A DNA stretch of 24,899 bases from an uncultured Campylobacter sp. (GTDB lineage Bacteria > Actinomycetota > Actinomycetes > Mycobacteriales > Mycobacteriaceae), in assembly GCA_943913625.1 (NCBI GenBank), contig CALTYW010000014.1, positions 1 to 24,899 on the forward strand, written 5' to 3'. Under the pieces are notes generated by a model. That model ran no database searches. It had not been told where the DNA came from and saw nothing but the letters and a program-made list of their open reading frames with translations. A program made the position numbers and the translations under genes. Shown piece by piece: positions 21,531-24,899 of this stretch. Position 1 is the first letter of the stretch; each line of letters starts with the position of its first letter.

Positions 21531-22922
21531 CTAGCCCTCCTCAGCGTTCGCTCGGACGTAATGGATGAGCGCATCCACGCGCTCGTCGGAGTTGGCGAAC
21601 GGGTCGAGCAGCTCGACGGTTTGCGGCTCCGGCCGATTCACCTTCAAATGCACCCAATCGACATTATGCGAGGTGCCCGTGTCCCGCACGGCGTTGAGGA
21701 AGCGCCCGCGCAACGCAGCCCGGGTGGTGTGCGGCGGGTTGCTCACGGCCTGGTCGATGGCGTCGTCGTCGATCCAGCGCTTCACCAGCCCCTTGCGCTC
21801 GAGGTGGTAGAACAGGCCACGCTCGCGGTTGATGTCGTGGTAGGTCAGATCCACCTGCGCGAGCCTCGGGTGGTCCCACTCGCAACCTAAGCGGTGCTTG
21901 AACTGGGTGAGCAGCTTCCACTTGATCACCCAGTCGATCTCCTGATCCACCTGAGAGTAGTCCTGCGTCTCGATGGCGTCGAGCGTGCGCGCCCACAGGT
22001 CCACCACGCGCGCCATTTCCTCGTTCGGCGTCCCCTCGTCAGGGCGTACCTCGAGCCACTGCTGGGCCGCTTCCAGGATTGCCCGCTGGACCTCGAGGGA
22101 GGTGACGGAGCCGCCGTCATCCAGGAACAGGTCGCTTTGCCCGGTCATGTCAGCCGCAATGTCCTGCATGTGGGCGATCGGATCTTTGAGCTCCAGATCC
22201 GGCAACGGGAACCCAGCCTCGATCATCTCGATGACCAGCAACGCCGATCCGACCTTCAGCGCGAAGGTGGGCTCGGACATGTTGGAGTCGCCCACAATGA
22301 CGTGCATGCGGCGGAAGCGGTGCGAGTCCCCGTGGGGCTCGTCGCGGGTGTTGATGATCGGGCGGGTGCGCGTCGTGGCCGAAGAGATGCCCTCCCACAC
22401 TTGGTCCGCGCGCTGCGAGACCACGAAGCGGCCGTTGTTGATCATGCCCGCCCCACAGATGAGCTGGCGGGTGACTAAGAACGGCAGCATCTGCTTCGTC
22501 GCGTTCTTCAGCACAAGCTGGCGGCTGACCAGGAAGTTTTCGTGCGCGCCGTAGGAGTTGCCGCGCGAATCAACATTGTTTTTGAACAGGTAAATGCTGC
22601 CCGGGATGCCGTCGGCGTGCAGCGCCTCCTCCGCCTCGGATGTCAGCGAATTGAAGATGCGCTCCCCCGCCTTGTCGTACGCGAGGAGTTGGCTCAGCGA
22701 GTCGCACTCCGCGGTCGCGTACTCCGGATGCGAACCCACATCCAGGTAGAGACGCGAGCCATTCCTGGTGAAGATGTTCGAGCTGCGGTGCCGCGCCACA
22801 ACCGGGCGGAACAGGTAGCGGGAAATCTCCTCCGGGGTGAGCACGGGGGCGCCGTCGACGAAGCCGGCGACGCCGAACTCCGTCTCCACCCCCATAATCC
22901 GGCGCGGGTAGGCATCCACCAT
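21531..22922 (-). CDS. pafA: Pup-protein ligase PafA
   Basis: A 463-aa ATP-dependent ligase of the glutamine-synthetase-like fold that joins the C-terminal glutamate of Pup to substrate lysines. Features are RRIMGVETEFGV (7-18) with the Mg/ATP-binding glutamates, RLYLDVGSHPEYATAECDS with the conserved catalytic-type Asp61, YLFKNNVDSRGNSYGAHENFLVSR, RFVVSQRADQVWEGIS, NTRDEPHGDSHRFRRMHVIVGDSNMSE, and the WIDDDAIDQAVSNPPHTTRAALRG segment near the end. The ATG at 22922 gives five residues before the family core and lies 5 bp after the pup stop. No prcB or prcA lies between pup and pafA, unlike in mycobacteria. Confidence 0.97.
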   Translation of the reverse strand: MVDAYPRRIMGVETEFGVAGFVDGAPVLTPEEISRYLFRPVVARHRSSNIFTRNGSRLYLDVGSHPEYATAECDSLSQLLAYDKAGERIFNSLTSEAEEALHADGIPGSIYLFKNNVDSRGNSYGAHENFLVSRQLVLKNATKQMLPFLVTRQLICGAGMINNGRFVVSQRADQVWEGISSATTRTRPIINTRDEPHGDSHRFRRMHVIVGDSNMSEPTFALKVGSALLVIEMIEAGFPLPDLELKDPIAHMQDIAADMTGQSDLFLDDGGSVTSLEVQRAILEAAQQWLEVRPDEGTPNEEMARVVDLWARTLDAIETQDYSQVDQEIDWVIKWKLLTQFKHRLGCEWDHPRLAQVDLTYHDINRERGLFYHLERKGLVKRWIDDDAIDQAVSNPPHTTRAALRGRFLNAVRDTGTSHNVDWVHLKVNRPEPQTVELLDPFANSDERVDALIHYVRANAEEG

Positions 22923-22927
22923 GCGGT

Positions 22928-23113
22928 TTACTGCCCGCCCTTTTGCACGAAAGAGTTCACGAACTCCTCCGCGTTGGTCTCCAGCAGGGAATCGATCTCG
23001 TCCAGCAGGTCGTCGGTGCCGGTGGAGTTGATCTGCGCCTGGCCGGCGTCGAAATCGTCGTTCTCGCGCTCCGGGCCGGAGCCGGGCGCGTGGGTCTGTC
23101 GGTGCTTAGCCAT
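22928..23113 (-). CDS. pup: Prokaryotic ubiquitin-like protein Pup
   Basis: A 61-aa, largely disordered protein tag. The N-terminal half is polar (KHRQTHAPGSGPE). The helical recognition part reads DDLLDEIDSLLETNAEEFVNSF, and the end is KGGQ. The terminal Gln must be deamidated by Dop to Glu before PafA can use it. The ATG has AGGA five bases upstream. It lies between dop (5-bp gap) and pafA (5-bp gap). Confidence 0.98.
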   Translation of the reverse strand: MAKHRQTHAPGSGPERENDDFDAGQAQINSTGTDDLLDEIDSLLETNAEEFVNSFVQKGGQ

Positions 23114-23118
23114 GCGTC

Positions 23119-24657
23119 CTACTCTAGCCCCTTAAATGGCTGCACAAATGGAAGCCCCTCCAGAAGTTGGCCAATCGTTTCCGAGCGCTGGACCAGCTCG
23201 CCGATGTCCGCCTTCGTGTGCTCGCCCACCATGTCCAACGGCACACGGTACAACTGCTCGCCGTCGTTGAAGAGCATCGACTGCCAGCTCGAGGCCGTCA
23301 GCTGCGCGCCGAACTTCTCCCCGGCCACGCCGCGGAAGTACGCGCGTGTGTCCTCCGGCGGCTCCTTAGCCGCGCGCTCGATCACGTCCGCGTCCACCAT
23401 CGTGCGCATCGCGCCCTTGCGCACGAGCGCATGGTAGAGCGAGAACTGCGGGTCAATGTCCGCGTACTGCAGATCGATGGCCTGCAGCTTCGGGTCGTCG
23501 ATAGCCACCCCGCGCTCCTGAAAGCGGCGGATCAGGGACCACTTTGCGGTCCAGTCCAAGCGGTCCGCGGTGGAAAGCGGGTCGCGCTCGAGGTCGTCGA
23601 GAATCCCGCCCCACATGTCGAGCACTTGCTTATCGACGCTTCCCAGTCTCTCCAATCCCGCACACCTCTCCCGGTAGACGCGCAAGATGCCGATGGCGGT
23701 GAGCAGGGAGCCGTCGTGAAGCAACAGCTCGTGTGTGAGCGTCGGATCGTGGCTGACGCGCTTGATTTCGGCGACCGGGCTGGCGAGGCGCAGGTCCGAA
23801 AAGTCCACGTCGGCCTCGATCGCGTCGAGAACCAGCTTGGTCATGCCGAGTTTGAGGAAGTTGGAGAACTGGCTCATGTTCGCGTCGCCCACGATGACGT
23901 GGAGGCGGCGGAACTCCTCTTCCGGCGCGTGCGGTTCGTCGCGGGTGTTCACGATACCGCGGTTGAGCGTGGTTTCTAACGAAATCTCCTGCTCGAAGAA
24001 GTCTGCGCGCTGGGAGATTTGGAACCCGGGCTCTTCGCTGGCCTGGCCGATGCCGACGCGGCCGGCGCCGATAATGACCTGGCGGGTGACGAAGAACGGG
24101 ATGAGCGCCTGGGTGAGCCGCTCGAAGTTGGTGTGGCGCGAATACAGATAGTTCTCGTGGCTGCCGTAGGACTGGCCTTTGCCGTCGACGTTGTTCTTGT
24201 AGAACTTCAGCGGCGGGCACGGATCATGCTGTTCCAACACGGAGACGTTTTGCTCCCACAACTGCTGGATATCCGCCGCAGCGTCGAGCAGCACGTGGTC
24301 GCCCGCCGCGTCGTAGACCATCGCATCGAAAGCGTTCGTGCACTCCGGGCTGGAGTACTCGGGGTGGCCGTGGTCGACGTAATACCGGGCCCCGTTAGGA
24401 ACCAGCACATTCGCAATGCCGATGGCGTGCGCATCCACCACCGGCACCGTGCCATAGCGGCGCAAATCAAAGCCGCGAGCATCGCGCAGCGGGGTTTCCT
24501 CCGCGTAATCCCAGCGCGTGCGGGCCTGCGTGCGTAGCGCCGCATACGCCACCACCGCATGCGTGGAGGTGACAAGCGGGCTGATCAGCGGATTATCCGG
24601 GCTTGTGATGCCGTATTCGGTTTCGGTCCCTATATAACGCAACTGGTCACTACTCAT
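23119..24657 (-). CDS. dop: Pup deamidase/depupylase Dop
   Basis: A 512-aa homologue of PafA that deamidates the C-terminal Gln of Pup and removes Pup from substrates. Features are GTETEYGI (10-17), the Dop-specific insertion loop (about 38-65) that PafA lacks, RYYVDHGHPEYSSPECTNAFD with the conserved Asp95, FYKNNVDGKGQSYGSHENYLYSR, FQISQRADFFEQEI, and NTRDEPHAPEEEFRRLHVIVGDANMSQ. The C-terminal segment ERAAKEPPEDTRAYFRG is shared with the family. The ATG at 24657 is 9 nt after a TACTCT -10 box with no Shine-Dalgarno, so the leader is very short or absent. It is the first gene of the long operon. The Mpa/ARC ATPase gene is not directly upstream in this window. Confidence 0.97.
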   Translation of the reverse strand: MSSDQLRYIGTETEYGITSPDNPLISPLVTSTHAVVAYAALRTQARTRWDYAEETPLRDARGFDLRRYGTVPVVDAHAIGIANVLVPNGARYYVDHGHPEYSSPECTNAFDAMVYDAAGDHVLLDAAADIQQLWEQNVSVLEQHDPCPPLKFYKNNVDGKGQSYGSHENYLYSRHTNFERLTQALIPFFVTRQVIIGAGRVGIGQASEEPGFQISQRADFFEQEISLETTLNRGIVNTRDEPHAPEEEFRRLHVIVGDANMSQFSNFLKLGMTKLVLDAIEADVDFSDLRLASPVAEIKRVSHDPTLTHELLLHDGSLLTAIGILRVYRERCAGLERLGSVDKQVLDMWGGILDDLERDPLSTADRLDWTAKWSLIRRFQERGVAIDDPKLQAIDLQYADIDPQFSLYHALVRKGAMRTMVDADVIERAAKEPPEDTRAYFRGVAGEKFGAQLTASSWQSMLFNDGEQLYRVPLDMVGEHTKADIGELVQRSETIGQLLEGLPFVQPFKGLE

Positions 24658-24666
24658 AACCCGACT

Positions 24667-24672
24667 AGAGTA
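24667..24672 (-). promoter_or_regulatory. Putative -10 element for the dop operon
   Basis: On the minus strand TACTCT (24672-24667) lies 9 nt before the dop ATG. ATGACA (24697-24692) is a -35-like hexamer with a 19-bp spacer. The transcript would start within 2-3 nt of the ATG. It would drive dop-pup-pafABC-tatAC-helY. Confidence 0.4.
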
Positions 24673-24729
24673 CGTGACTGAGATAAAAGATTGTCATGTA
24701 TCGCAGTACTGCCCGCCAGCGGTGCACTC

Positions 24730-24753
24730 TGCTAAAGTTCTGTTACACGTGTA
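24730..24753 (+). promoter_or_regulatory. Extended -10 and a 10-bp palindrome upstream of the secreted-protein gene
   Basis: TGCTAAAGT (24730-24738) is an extended -10-like element. TACACGTGTA (24744-24753) is a perfect palindrome placed at about the transcription start. The leader would be about 55 nt and ends with AAAGGA eight bases before the ATG. No convincing -35 was seen. Confidence 0.4.
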
Positions 24754-24801
24754 TTTCTGGCAAAAGCACGTCATCCACAAAGCCTTGAAAGGATATCGAA
24801 C

Positions 24802-24899
24802 ATGAAAACGACTAGACATCGTATTCTCGCCGGCTTGGCAGCAGTTCTAATCGGTGCGACTTCCCTGTCGCCTATTTCGGACGCGTCAGCCAGCGCTGG
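24802..24899 (+). CDS. Start of a secreted protein gene, cut by the window edge
   Basis: Only the first 32 codons are present. The N-terminus is a typical Sec signal peptide: basic MKTTRHR, hydrophobic ILAGLAAVLIGATSL, then a polar region with a likely cleavage after an Ala-x-Ala (SDASASA). The ATG has AAAGGA upstream. No twin-arginine pair or lipobox cysteine is visible in the part shown. The mature protein is unknown. Confidence 0.8.
   Translation, partial: MKTTRHRILAGLAAVLIGATSLSPISDASASA

Noticed and set aside
1..24899. Insertion sequences, prophage, CRISPR arrays, tRNA genes or toxin-antitoxin pairs
   Set aside because: I looked for transposase-like frames, spaced direct repeats and paired small genes and found none. 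The window is densely packed with conserved chromosomal genes.

Overview
The window reads as a chromosomal segment from a Corynebacterium-like actinobacterium (Mycobacteriales). The support is the gene content and order: rbpA beside a polyprenol-phosphate-mannose synthase and an apolipoprotein N-acyltransferase, and the block dop-pup-pafA-pafB-pafC-tatA-tatC-helY. As I recall them, this order follows the M. tuberculosis Rv2050-Rv2112 region and the C. glutamicum cg1656-cg1690 region. No 20S proteasome genes lie between pup and pafA, which fits corynebacteria and not mycobacteria. Coding density is very high, G+C is visibly high, and no intergenic gap exceeds about 170 bases. I see no mobile elements, tRNAs, rRNAs or CRISPR arrays.

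Left part (1-7067), central energy metabolism. A partial pyruvate formate-lyase gene (pflB) enters from the left edge on the minus strand. Next comes ndh (type II NADH dehydrogenase), also on minus, with its own terminator. Divergent from ndh is a ufaA/cfa-like methyltransferase paralogue that has lost the usual motifs. It converges across a hairpin on a 977-aa FAD plus Fe-S D-2-hydroxyacid dehydrogenase. That dehydrogenase gene has a perfect 14-bp palindrome over its promoter and a 12-codon upstream ORF.

Middle (7068-15521). A small zinc-finger protein and a membrane-anchored YceI protein form a minus-strand pair divergent from rbpA. The rbpA upstream region carries a SigH/SigR-type promoter. 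A strong bidirectional terminator separates rbpA from a six-gene minus-strand operon: pepQ, a DprE2-like SDR, a lipase-family hydrolase, fxsA, lnt and ppm1. These concern cell-envelope, lipoprotein and mannolipid building plus peptide turnover. Divergent from pepQ is a trypsin-like protease with no signal peptide. The two genes share a symmetric promoter that appears to give leaderless mRNAs from both arms.

Right part (15518-24657). One long minus-strand operon runs dop, pup, pafA (pupylation cycle), pafB, pafC (WYL regulators of the DNA-damage response), tatA, tatC (twin-arginine export) and a Ski2-like helicase. Spacings are 1-29 bp or the genes overlap. Divergent from dop, the first 32 codons of a secreted protein run off the right edge.

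Most genes are conserved housekeeping genes, and I do not see a clear-cut undescribed multi-gene system. The more unusual signals are regulatory (mirrored leaderless promoters, a palindromic operator with a leader ORF, a stress-sigma promoter at rbpA) and a few odd proteins (the degenerate Cfa paralogue, the zinc-finger/YceI pair, the cytosolic trypsin-like protease). All statements come from reading the sequence and recalled family knowledge; no searches were run.
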